NCBI GenBank assembly: GCA_025964635.1
Contig: JAOPYP010000002.1
Coordinates: forward strand, 1-12,953
Source: Actinomycetes bacterium
Lineage (GTDB): Bacteria; Actinomycetota; Actinomycetes; Streptosporangiales; Streptosporangiaceae
DNA length: 12,953 nucleotides
Reading direction: 5' to 3'
Shown piece after piece: positions 1-5,859 of this stretch. Below the pieces are notes generated by a model. The model searched no databases. It was not told the DNA's origin and saw only the letters and a list, made by a program, of their open reading frames with translations. Each line of letters opens with the position of its first letter. Positions within the stretch are counted from its first letter, which is position 1. The position numbers were made by a program, and so were the translations under genes.

Positions 1-126
1 GTCGGCCAGGAAGACCATACCGAGCAACACGGCGAGGCCCAAGATCGCGACAACCGCCGTCAGTATCATCCCCGTCGTCGTGCCCAGGAGCTGCACCTTC
101 GATGTTCTGACCTCTGGTGGGTACAC
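1..126 (-). CDS. Small membrane protein, 3' part missing (window edge)
   Basis: This is the start of a minus-strand gene that runs off the left edge; 42 residues are visible. The GTG start at 126 is chosen because AGGAG lies about 8-9 bases upstream of it (read on the minus strand). The protein begins MYPPEVRTSKVQLLG, a short polar N-terminus. From about residue 17 it becomes one hydrophobic helix (MILTAVVAILGLAVLLGMVF), so it is an inner-membrane protein with the N-terminus probably inside. I do not recognise the family and assign no function. A later in-frame GTG at 96 is possible but has a weaker ribosome site. The C-terminal part is outside the window. Confidence 0.55.
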   Translation of the reverse strand, partial: MYPPEVRTSKVQLLGTTTGMILTAVVAILGLAVLLGMVFLAD

Positions 127-273
127 CCTGCTCTCTCCTGTTCGGCTCTATCTCCTATTGCCGGCTCGGCCGCCCGCAGACAGGACTCATCGCGGAAACC
201 GCGTGTGGTCTTGCCGGGCGCCGAGCAGCTACCAGCTCGGCACACATCCACAAGGCGCTGCCCGAAAGCGGTG

Positions 274-306
274 CGGGGGCCGGCCCGATTCGCGGGCCGG
301 CCCCCG
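274..306 (-). terminator. Hairpin terminator of the manganese catalase gene
   Basis: This is a perfect 14-bp inverted repeat (274-287 with 293-306, left arm CGGGGGCCGGCCCG) around the 5-base loop ATTCG. It begins 10 bases past the catalase stop. No T-run follows, which is common for actinobacterial terminators. The rest of 127-315 shows no gene and no other clear structure. Confidence 0.7.
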
Positions 307-315
307 TCCGGCGAA

Positions 316-1215
316 CTAGCTCAGGACGTCCTTGATCTTCCCGGCGAGGCCGGTCTCGGTGCCCATAGCTGGGCCGCTGGGCTCGCCCATGGCACCGTCA
401 TAGGTGGCATACAGCAGCGGGTCGGGGGCCGGCGCCGAGGCCAGATCGCCCAGTGGCTGAGGGTCGGCCAGGTAGCCGAACTCGTGCCGGCCATCGGGCT
501 GGGGGCCGGCCGCCCAGCTACCGTCCTGCCCAGAGGTGCCGTCAGAGAGGTGCCAGGTGGCGCTGGCGTGCTCGGCGTATTCCTCGTCGAACAAGGCATT
601 CGGCGCGACAGCGGTCTCCAGCCCGTCGGCCTGCAGCTCCTCGATCGCCTTTAGCCACAGGTTCTGGTGCAAGGTGTCGCGGGCCAGGTTGAACCGCAGC
701 ATGTTGCGGACGCCGTTGTCTTCGGTCATGTGGTACAGCCGGGCGGTCTGCAGCCGCCCTTGCGCTTCGGCGGCGGCGTTGGCGCGGAAGTCAGCCAGGA
801 GGTTCCCGCTGGCCACGATGTACCGGCCGTTCCATGGATAGCCATTGCTGTCGGCGAGCAGGGCACCACCGCCCGCGACGATGGCCTGCTGCGGGTCCAT
901 CCCGCCCAGCACCGCGCCGACCACCGGATCGGCCAGGGCGGCTTTCGTAGTCGCAGTAGCCGGGGCGCCTTCCAGCAGCCGGGCCACCATGGTGGCGATC
1001 ATCTCCACATGGCCGATCTCCTCGGTGGCGATATCCATGATCAGGTCCTTGTACTTGCCGGGCATTCGGCAGTTCCAGCCCTGAAACAGGTACTGCATGG
1101 TCACGGTCATCTCGCCGTAGGCGCCGCCGATCAGTTCCTGCAGCTTGTGCGCGTACACCGGGTCGGGCTGGTCGGGCCTGGACTCGAACTGCAAACGAGA
1201 GGTGTGCCTGAACAT
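316..1215 (-). CDS. Manganese catalase
   Basis: This is a cytoplasmic non-haem catalase that dismutates hydrogen peroxide at a di-manganese centre. The protein is 299 residues, normal for the family. The N-terminus MFRHTSRLQFE and the stretch GEMTVTMQYLFQGWNCR are family signatures. The expected metal ligands are visible: Glu35 (in GGAYGEM), Glu66 and His69 (EEIGHVE), Glu150 (AAAEAQGR) and His183 (TLHQNLW). The first three carry the same numbers as in the Lactobacillus plantarum enzyme and the last two are shifted by two. The ATG at 1215 is chosen because family members start there; an in-frame ATG at 1236 would add seven residues (MEVGPLL) and neither has a strong ribosome site. The frame stays open to 1347, but that extension does not look like protein. 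It diverges from the GAF-ANTAR gene and ends at a strong hairpin, so it is probably monocistronic. A role in peroxide defence is inferred. Confidence 0.93.
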   Translation of the reverse strand: MFRHTSRLQFESRPDQPDPVYAHKLQELIGGAYGEMTVTMQYLFQGWNCRMPGKYKDLIMDIATEEIGHVEMIATMVARLLEGAPATATTKAALADPVVGAVLGGMDPQQAIVAGGGALLADSNGYPWNGRYIVASGNLLADFRANAAAEAQGRLQTARLYHMTEDNGVRNMLRFNLARDTLHQNLWLKAIEELQADGLETAVAPNALFDEEYAEHASATWHLSDGTSGQDGSWAAGPQPDGRHEFGYLADPQPLGDLASAPAPDPLLYATYDGAMGEPSGPAMGTETGLAGKIKDVLS

Positions 1216-1355
1216 CAGCAGCGGCCCCACTTCCATGGTGGCGCCCGCAGTCACACGCCCGGCTATCCGGGGTCCTGCGAGCTGTGCTCTGAGGCCGCGT
1301 TTTGACCCTGGCCCGGCCCACTGCCCACAGATGAGGTGGCCATGCACCCCTGGCC

Positions 1356-1361
1356 TAGAAT
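1356..1361 (+). promoter_or_regulatory. Possible -10 element of the GAF-ANTAR gene
   Basis: TAGAAT lies 51 bases before the GAF-ANTAR start and fits a TAnnnT -10 box. No convincing -35 hexamer is found 16-18 bases upstream, so the promoter class is open. The 196-base divergent region (1216-1411) holds no other gene. The ribosome site GGAAGGAGG at 1398-1406, just before the ATG at 1412, is near-ideal. Confidence 0.3.
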
Positions 1362-1411
1362 TCCAGTCGGCCGCCCGGTCAGAGCGCCCGTCAGCAGGAA
1401 GGAGGATTTAG

Positions 1412-2137
1412 ATGAGCGCCACAGAACGAGATGACATCAGAGATGTCATCGCCCAGACTTTCGTGGCCATTGGTACTCTCGCCCGTGCGCTGCACGTCGA
1501 AGACGCCCGCCTCGAGCCAACACTCAATGCCATCACCGCCCACGCGGCAGCCGCGCACCCGGCTGCCAAGGACGCCGGGCTCATTCTCCTGATCGGCGGA
1601 AAGCTCATTCCCCAGGCCACGACGGGGCGGGCGCCCCAGCTCCTGGACATAAAGCAGCAGGAAACGGGACGGGGTCCCTGCATCGAGGCCGCGCGTAGGC
1701 AAACCCTGATCTGCATGAACGACCTTCAGCGTGATCCACGCTGGCCTGAGTTCTCCGCCGAGGCGCAAGCGTGTGGCGTGAGCAGCATGCTCTGCGCGCC
1801 CCTGTGGGCCAACGAGCGAACACTGGGAACACTCAGCCTGTACGCGACGCATTCAGGGGCGTTCGGTGAGCACGACGAACGGATCATTGAGCTATTCGCC
1901 ACGCTGGCCGCGCTGGCCCTTGCTGAAGCCCAGCGAGCAGACCATCTCAGGGCCGCCCTGCTCAACCGCGACGTTATCGGCCAGGCCAAAGGCATCATCA
2001 TGGAGCGCTACAACATCAACGCAGATGCTGCCTTCAGCACCCTCACTCGCATCTCGCAAGACCGGAACATGAAGCTTTACGAGATCGCCCGCCACGTCGC
2101 AGAAAGCCGAGACCTCCCCGATACAACCGAGCAGTGA
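1412..2137 (+). CDS. GAF and ANTAR domain regulator (RNA-binding antiterminator type)
   Basis: The product is a 241-residue cytoplasmic signalling protein. Residues about 10-172 form a GAF sensor domain (GRGPCIEAARRQ at 87-97, LCAPLWANERTLGTLSLYA at 127-145), which normally binds a small molecule or a redox cofactor. Residues about 178-232 form an ANTAR domain (NRDVIGQAKGIIMERYNI at 185-202, then AFSTLTRISQDRNMKLYEIA). ANTAR proteins bind paired RNA hairpins with hexanucleotide loops and prevent termination; this is family knowledge, not seen here. The start is fixed by the strong GGAAGGAGG ribosome site. The gene is divergent from manganese catalase and lies upstream of a membrane-protein gene with a structured leader. 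No paired hexaloop target was recognised nearby, so its RNA targets are unknown. Confidence 0.92.
   Translation: MSATERDDIRDVIAQTFVAIGTLARALHVEDARLEPTLNAITAHAAAAHPAAKDAGLILLIGGKLIPQATTGRAPQLLDIKQQETGRGPCIEAARRQTLICMNDLQRDPRWPEFSAEAQACGVSSMLCAPLWANERTLGTLSLYATHSGAFGEHDERIIELFATLAALALAEAQRADHLRAALLNRDVIGQAKGIIMERYNINADAAFSTLTRISQDRNMKLYEIARHVAESRDLPDTTEQ
1430..1450 (+). repeat. Perfect 9-bp inverted repeat inside the 5' end of the GAF-ANTAR gene
   Basis: GATGACATC and GATGTCATC are perfect reverse complements separated by AGA. They fall at codons 7-13 (D-D-I-R-D-V-I). In the mRNA this can form a hairpin 18 bases after the start codon; in DNA it is a 21-bp dyad. The repeat could simply reflect the repetitive codons. 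Confidence 0.5.
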
Positions 2138-2229
2138 CCTGGGGTGGTGGACGGTCAGCGGTCCTGCGGGGGACTGGGCTGGCCTTCTGAGCGAGCTTCC
2201 CGGTGACCACTCGCCAGGGTTCTGCGCAG

Positions 2230-2271
2230 CTTACCATGTAAGTTGACGTCGTAAGCTTACAGTGTTACTTT
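2230..2271 (+). promoter_or_regulatory. Promoter with overlapping GTAAG/CTTAC repeats, for the small membrane protein gene
   Basis: TTGACG (2243-2248), a 17-bp spacer and TACTTT (2266-2271) form a good housekeeping-type promoter. Flanking and filling it are inverted repeats: CTTAC-CAT-GTAAG at 2230-2242, and the perfect palindrome GTAAGCTTAC at 2251-2260 between the -35 and -10. GACGTC at 2245-2250 is also a palindrome. This placement suggests an operator for an unidentified regulator. Confidence 0.6.
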
Positions 2272-2280
2272 GGTTCGTAC

Positions 2281-2302
2281 CGCCGCCTCAGCTGAGGCGG
2301 CG
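2281..2302 (+). promoter_or_regulatory. GC-rich leader hairpin (22-bp perfect palindrome)
   Basis: CGCCGCCTCAG is followed directly by its exact reverse complement. It starts about 10 bases after the predicted -10 box, so it would sit at the very 5' end of the leader as a 9-bp stem with an AGCT loop. No T-run follows, so it is not a classic terminator. It may stabilise the transcript or be a DNA-binding site. Confidence 0.5.
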
Positions 2303-2314
2303 CCTTGCCGGCGG

Positions 2315-2350
2315 CCAGGAAGAGGCTGTTCCGGCCTTTTCTTTTCCTGG
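2315..2350 (+). promoter_or_regulatory. Possible ribosome-site-masking leader hairpin
   Basis: CCAGGAA (2315-2321) is complementary to TTCCTGG (2344-2350), whose last bases are the beginning of the ribosome site GGGAG (2349-2353) of the gene starting at 2358. A smaller stem (2323-2326 with 2334-2337) can form in the loop. If it folds, it would partly block translation initiation. Confidence 0.35.
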
Positions 2351-2357
2351 GAGAATC

Positions 2358-2693
2358 ATGAGTACGTCAACCGGTACTGGCTACAACGCCGAGGGCCGCG
2401 GCCCAGAGGGCAGGCCCAGCACCGCCAGTTACACCAGTGGCACGCCGGCTCACGTCGAGCCCCGCCGCAGTACGGAAACCAAGGCATCGTTCAAGACCAC
2501 TGAGCTCATGATGTATATCGCCGCCGTGGTCGGCGTGCTCCTCGCATCGCTGCTGGTGGGGACCACTCACGCGCACACCGACTATTTCCGGGCTGACAAG
2601 GCCTGGTTCTACATCGTGCTGCTGACCATCGGCTACATGGTCAGCCGCGGCCTGGCCAAATCAGGCAGCCGCGAGCATTACAACGGCTCCTGA
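2358..2693 (+). CDS. Small two-helix membrane protein
   Basis: The protein is 111 residues. Residues 1-45 are polar and low in complexity, rich in Ser, Thr, Gly and Pro, and likely cytoplasmic. KTTELMMYIAAVVGVLLASLL (about 47-67) is one membrane helix. A short loop with TDYFRADKAW (74-83) follows, then a second helix, FYIVLLTIGYMVSRGLAK (84-101). The DYFRADKAW and LLTIGYMVSRGLAKSGSR stretches resemble a conserved hypothetical family I know from many actinobacteria; its function is unknown. The ATG at 2358 has GGGAG five bases before it; an in-frame upstream start at 2262 would overlap the promoter and hairpin and is rejected. It has its own promoter and a strong terminator, so it is monocistronic. 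Confidence 0.82.
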   Translation: MSTSTGTGYNAEGRGPEGRPSTASYTSGTPAHVEPRRSTETKASFKTTELMMYIAAVVGVLLASLLVGTTHAHTDYFRADKAWFYIVLLTIGYMVSRGLAKSGSREHYNGS

Positions 2694-2743
2694 CGCCAGG
2701 CCGTCCGTGATGTGGTTAATCGTGGAGTAGCACGGCTAACCAC

Positions 2744-2774
2744 CGGTGCCCCGGTCCAACGGACCGGGGCACCG
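2744..2774. terminator. Bidirectional hairpin terminator
   Basis: This is a perfect 14-bp inverted repeat (2744-2757 with 2761-2774, left arm CGGTGCCCCGGTCC) with the loop AAC. It lies between the convergent ends of the small membrane protein gene (stop at 2693) and the MMPL exporter gene (stop at 2861) and can serve both. There is no T-run. Confidence 0.75.
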
Positions 2775-2860
2775 TCGGTGTCCCAGCCGGGCCGGCCAGC
2801 CGACATCGATCCCGCCGCCTGCTGACGACACACTACGAGCGCGGTCGTGGAGGGCCTGGA

Positions 2861-5059
2861 TCAGGTCCGGCCGGCGGGAGTGAGCTCTCCCTCGGCGAGC
2901 TGGCGGTCGAGCCGGTCACCCTCGATGTCGGGGTCGGGGACGTACCTGGAGAACCACTTCGGGTGGTACCAGATCCTGGACCCGGCAATCGCCATGATCG
3001 CCGGGACCAGGGTGAGCCGCACGACGAAGGCGTCGAGGAACACCCCGGCGGCGAAGCTGAAGCCGATCGCCTTGATGGTCGGGTCCTTGGTGAACATGAA
3101 GGCCGCGAAGATGGAGAACATGATCAGCGCGGCCGCGGTGACCACGCGGGCGGACAGCCCGGTGCCCCGCTGGACGGCGCGGCGGGCGTCGCCGTTCCTG
3201 GTGTATTCCTCCTTGATCCGCGACACGACGAACACCTCGTAGTCGCTGGACAGCCCGAAGATGATGGCCAGCATGATGATCGGCAGGAAGCTGATCGTCT
3301 CGGACGGGGTGATGCCGAAGATGTGCTGGCCCCAGCCCCACTGGAAGATGGCGACCTGCGCGCCGAGCGCTGCGGCCATGGAGAGGAGGAAGCCCAGGAT
3401 CGACTTGATCGGCACCAGGATCGTCCGGAACGCGAACGTCAGCAGGATGAAGGCCAGGCCGACCACGGTGATCAGGAAGACTGGCAGCGCGGCGGACAGC
3501 TTGGCCGAGACATCGATGTTCGACGCGGTGGTGCCGCCGATCAGGATGTTCGCGCCGGTCTGGCCTTCGATCGCCGCCCGGTCGCCGCGTAGCGTGTGGA
3601 CGAGGGCGGCGGTGGCCGGGTCGTCCGGCCCGGAGTCCGGGATCAGCCTGATCAGCGAGATGCCGTTCTCCGCGGCTACCGGGGTCACCTTCGCGACGCC
3701 GGGATACCTGGTGAGTGCCGCCGCGATCTGCCCGGTGGCAGCGGGGGTTCCGGCGTTCTGGGCAACGACGAGCAGCGCGCCGTTGAAGCCGGCGCCGAAG
3801 GCCCTGGTGGTGAGGTCGTACGCCTTGCGCTGCGTGTCGCTGGCAGGCTTCGATGCCCCGCTCGGCAGGCCCAGGTGCACCGACAGAGCCGGGATCGCGA
3901 GGACGCCGAGCAGGGCGATCCCGCTGATGAGCACGGGCACGCGGTAGCGGACGACGAACCGGGCCCAGCGTGCGCCCGCCGTGCTGTCCGGATCGGCAGC
4001 CGACCGGCGTGCGACCCGCCCGGTGCGGGCGCCGAGCCCGGGCAGCCGGGTGAACGTGACTATCTTGGGGCCGGCAAAGCCGAGCATCGCCGGCAGCAGG
4101 GTCAGCGCGATCAGCAGCGCGACGGCGACGGATGCGGCGGCGGCCAGGCCCATGACGGTGAGGAACGGGATGCCCACCACGGTCAGGCCGCACAGCGCGA
4201 TGATCACGGTGAGCCCGGCGAAGACGACAGAACTGCCGGCGGTGCCCATGGCCACGGGCACCGACTCCTCCGGCGTCATGCCGTTGAGCAGGTTGGTGCG
4301 GTGCCGGGACAAGATGAACACGCCGTAGTCGATACCGCACGACAGGCCCAGCATCAGCGCCACCGTGGTCGACGCCGACGCGATCGACACCACCGACGCG
4401 ACGGCGGTGATGCCCATCAGGGTGGTGATCACGCCGATAATCGCGCCCAGGATCGGCATGCCCGCGGCCGCGAAGGCACCAAAGGTGATCATCAAGATGC
4501 CGAATGCGATGATCAGGCCGATCAGCTCCGGCACCTCGGAGATCACCGTCCGCCAGCCCGGGTAGACGCTGCCGTTGTATTCGACCTCCACGCCGGCGGC
4601 CCGCACCGGCTTCATCGCGGCGGACAGGGCGGTGAGGCTGGCGTCCTTCACCATGGCCGCCGGTGCCGACCACTGCACGGTGCCCAGCGCGACCTTGCCG
4701 CTCGGCGAGATCTGCCTGCTCTTGTCGGGCGTCACGACCGCGGAGACCTGGGGAATCGATCTGACCCTGGCCATCGCCGAATCGATGGCCCTCTCGAGGG
4801 CCGGGTCAGCGACCTTCGCCGTGCCCCGGGCGGCGAAGACGATCGTGGTCTGGCCGCCGCTGAACGCCGGCAGCCTGGCCTGGAGGACGGCCGCCGCGTT
4901 CTGGGATTCGGTGCCCGGGATCGTGAATGTGTCGTTGGTCTTCCCGCCGCTGAGCTGAGCGACCGCGATGGCCGCGATGGCCGCGGCCAGCCAGACCGCC
5001 AGGACCAGCCGCCGGCGCAGGAACGCGAAGCGGGCGAGTCGGTACAGATAGGTCGACAC
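2861..5059 (-). CDS. MMPL-family (RND superfamily) membrane exporter
   Basis: The product is a 732-residue inner-membrane transporter, presumably driven by the proton gradient, that exports a lipid or hydrophobic compound. The layout is that of a full MMPL protein: helix 1 at about 18-36, an outer loop domain to about 170 containing FTIPGTESQNAA, five helices to about 335, a second helix and loop domain, then a final helical block. Both MMPL signatures are present: GIDYGVFILSRHR (about 242-254) in the first half and GLSSDYEVFVVSRIKEEY (602-619) in the second. The GTG at 5059 is preferred because GGAG lies about 7 bases upstream; a GTG at 5074 adds five residues but lacks a ribosome site. It is divergent from a TetR gene and probably repressed by it. 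The cargo cannot be read from the sequence. Confidence 0.93.
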   Translation of the reverse strand: MSTYLYRLARFAFLRRRLVLAVWLAAAIAAIAVAQLSGGKTNDTFTIPGTESQNAAAVLQARLPAFSGGQTTIVFAARGTAKVADPALERAIDSAMARVRSIPQVSAVVTPDKSRQISPSGKVALGTVQWSAPAAMVKDASLTALSAAMKPVRAAGVEVEYNGSVYPGWRTVISEVPELIGLIIAFGILMITFGAFAAAGMPILGAIIGVITTLMGITAVASVVSIASASTTVALMLGLSCGIDYGVFILSRHRTNLLNGMTPEESVPVAMGTAGSSVVFAGLTVIIALCGLTVVGIPFLTVMGLAAAASVAVALLIALTLLPAMLGFAGPKIVTFTRLPGLGARTGRVARRSAADPDSTAGARWARFVVRYRVPVLISGIALLGVLAIPALSVHLGLPSGASKPASDTQRKAYDLTTRAFGAGFNGALLVVAQNAGTPAATGQIAAALTRYPGVAKVTPVAAENGISLIRLIPDSGPDDPATAALVHTLRGDRAAIEGQTGANILIGGTTASNIDVSAKLSAALPVFLITVVGLAFILLTFAFRTILVPIKSILGFLLSMAAALGAQVAIFQWGWGQHIFGITPSETISFLPIIMLAIIFGLSSDYEVFVVSRIKEEYTRNGDARRAVQRGTGLSARVVTAAALIMFSIFAAFMFTKDPTIKAIGFSFAAGVFLDAFVVRLTLVPAIMAIAGSRIWYHPKWFSRYVPDPDIEGDRLDRQLAEGELTPAGRT

Positions 5060-5096
5060 GGCGGATCTCCACACCTAGAGGACAGGTCCGGCCCTG

Positions 5097-5126
5097 ACCC
5101 TACGGCTTTCACTAGCCGAGCGTCAA
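5097..5126 (-). promoter_or_regulatory. Promoter of the MMPL exporter gene
   Basis: On the minus strand TTGACG (5126-5121), an 18-bp spacer and TAGGGT (5102-5097) form a promoter 38 bases before the GTG. TCACTAGCC, an inverted copy of the regulator half-site, lies in the spacer, and the first AGTGA repeat starts at the outer edge of the -35 box. Confidence 0.55.
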
Positions 5127-5183
5127 GTGACTGACCAGCCAATCGTACAGTGAGTGACTTTCCACAGGGCTAGTGACTCACTG
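5109..5183. promoter_or_regulatory. Operator array for the TetR-family regulator
   Basis: Three 10-bp sites, AGTGACTGAC (5126), AGTGAGTGAC (5149) and AGTGACTCAC (5172), are spaced exactly 23 bp apart. CAGTGAGTGAC (5148-5158) and GTGACTCACTG (5173-5183) also form an inverted repeat with one mismatch, and AGTGA-C-TCACT (5172-5182) is a perfect dyad. TCACTAGCC (5109-5117) and GGCTAGTGA (5168-5176) are exact reverse complements. The array lies between the divergent mmpL and tetR genes, so the TetR protein likely represses both. TATGCT at 5194-5199 may be the tetR -10 box. Confidence 0.65.
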
Positions 5184-5229
5184 GCAGCAGTTGTATGCTG
5201 CATGCGATCCACACACAAGGAGCACACCG

Positions 5230-5811
5230 ATGGCAACGCCGGTCCGGGGGATGTCCTCCCGCGCGCTACAGGCCGAGCAGACCAGGCAGCAGATCCTCCA
5301 GACTGCGCAGCACCTGTTCGCGGAGCATGGCTACGATGCCACCTCGCTGCAGATGATCGCCGACGAGATGGGGCTCACCAAGGCTGCCGTCTACTACCAC
5401 TTCCGCGCTAAGACCGACATCCTGCACGAGGCCTTGCAGCCTGGAATTGAGCGCCTGCAGGATCTGCTCGACGAAGCGGCCGCGATCCGCGGGCGGCGCG
5501 CCCGGACCGAGCACATCGTGAACGGCTTCACCGACTTCCTCATCCAGAACCGCCGCTACGCGGCGGCGCTGGCATCCTCTGATCCGGCCGGGAAGCGGAA
5601 CAAACTGGACGACGAGTCGACGACGATGCAGGCGACGATGCTACGTCGCGCCCTCAGCCTGCTCTTCGGCGACAACCCGACCGGCGCCGAGCGGCTTGCC
5701 TTCAACACGGTGTTCTTCATCCCCGAGTGCCTGCCCAATCTGGCCGACCTGACCGACGATGAACTGCACCAAGCGCTCCGCACGACAATGCTGCGCGTTC
5801 TGCGGATCTAG
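5230..5811 (+). CDS. TetR-family transcriptional repressor, likely of the MMPL exporter
   Basis: The product is a 193-residue DNA-binding protein that probably acts as a dimer and is released by a small ligand. Residues about 15-60 are the TetR DNA-binding domain: RQQILQTAQHLFAEHGYDAT (19-38), then the helix-turn-helix SLQMIADEMGLTKAAVYYHF (39-58). Residues about 70-193 form the variable all-helical ligand domain, which does not reveal the ligand. The ATG at 5230 is chosen for its AAGGAG ribosome site eight bases upstream; an in-frame GTG at 5173 would place coding sequence over the operator and is rejected. It is divergent from the MMPL exporter gene with a repeat array between them, the standard layout of a local drug or lipid efflux switch. 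Confidence 0.92.
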   Translation: MATPVRGMSSRALQAEQTRQQILQTAQHLFAEHGYDATSLQMIADEMGLTKAAVYYHFRAKTDILHEALQPGIERLQDLLDEAAAIRGRRARTEHIVNGFTDFLIQNRRYAAALASSDPAGKRNKLDDESTTMQATMLRRALSLLFGDNPTGAERLAFNTVFFIPECLPNLADLTDDELHQALRTTMLRVLRI

Positions 5812-5822
5812 CCAGGACGTCA

Positions 5823-5857
5823 GCTGTTCTCCTCGGACCGGGAACAGCCCAGGGCTG
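5823..5857. terminator. Possible terminator between convergent tetR and amidohydrolase genes
   Basis: Two overlapping dyads fill the 48-base gap: GCTGTTC (5823-5829) with GAACAGC (5842-5848), and CAGCCC-A-GGGCTG (5845-5857). They compete for the same bases and are weaker than the other hairpins in the window. Confidence 0.4.
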
Positions 5858-5859
5858 GG

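Noticed and set aside
205..654. 149-codon + strand open frame
   Set aside because: It crosses the catalase terminator and lies antisense to the catalase C-terminus; no ribosome site or motif.
2916..4673. 585-codon open frame on the minus strand in another phase
   Set aside because: It is a shadow of the MMPL gene on the same strand; Arg/His/Gly/Asp-rich and without membrane helices.
3596..5134. 512-codon open frame on the + strand
   Set aside because: It is antisense to the MMPL exporter gene; the translation is Asp/Arg/Gly/His-rich and low in hydrophobic residues, typical of a shadow frame in GC-rich DNA.
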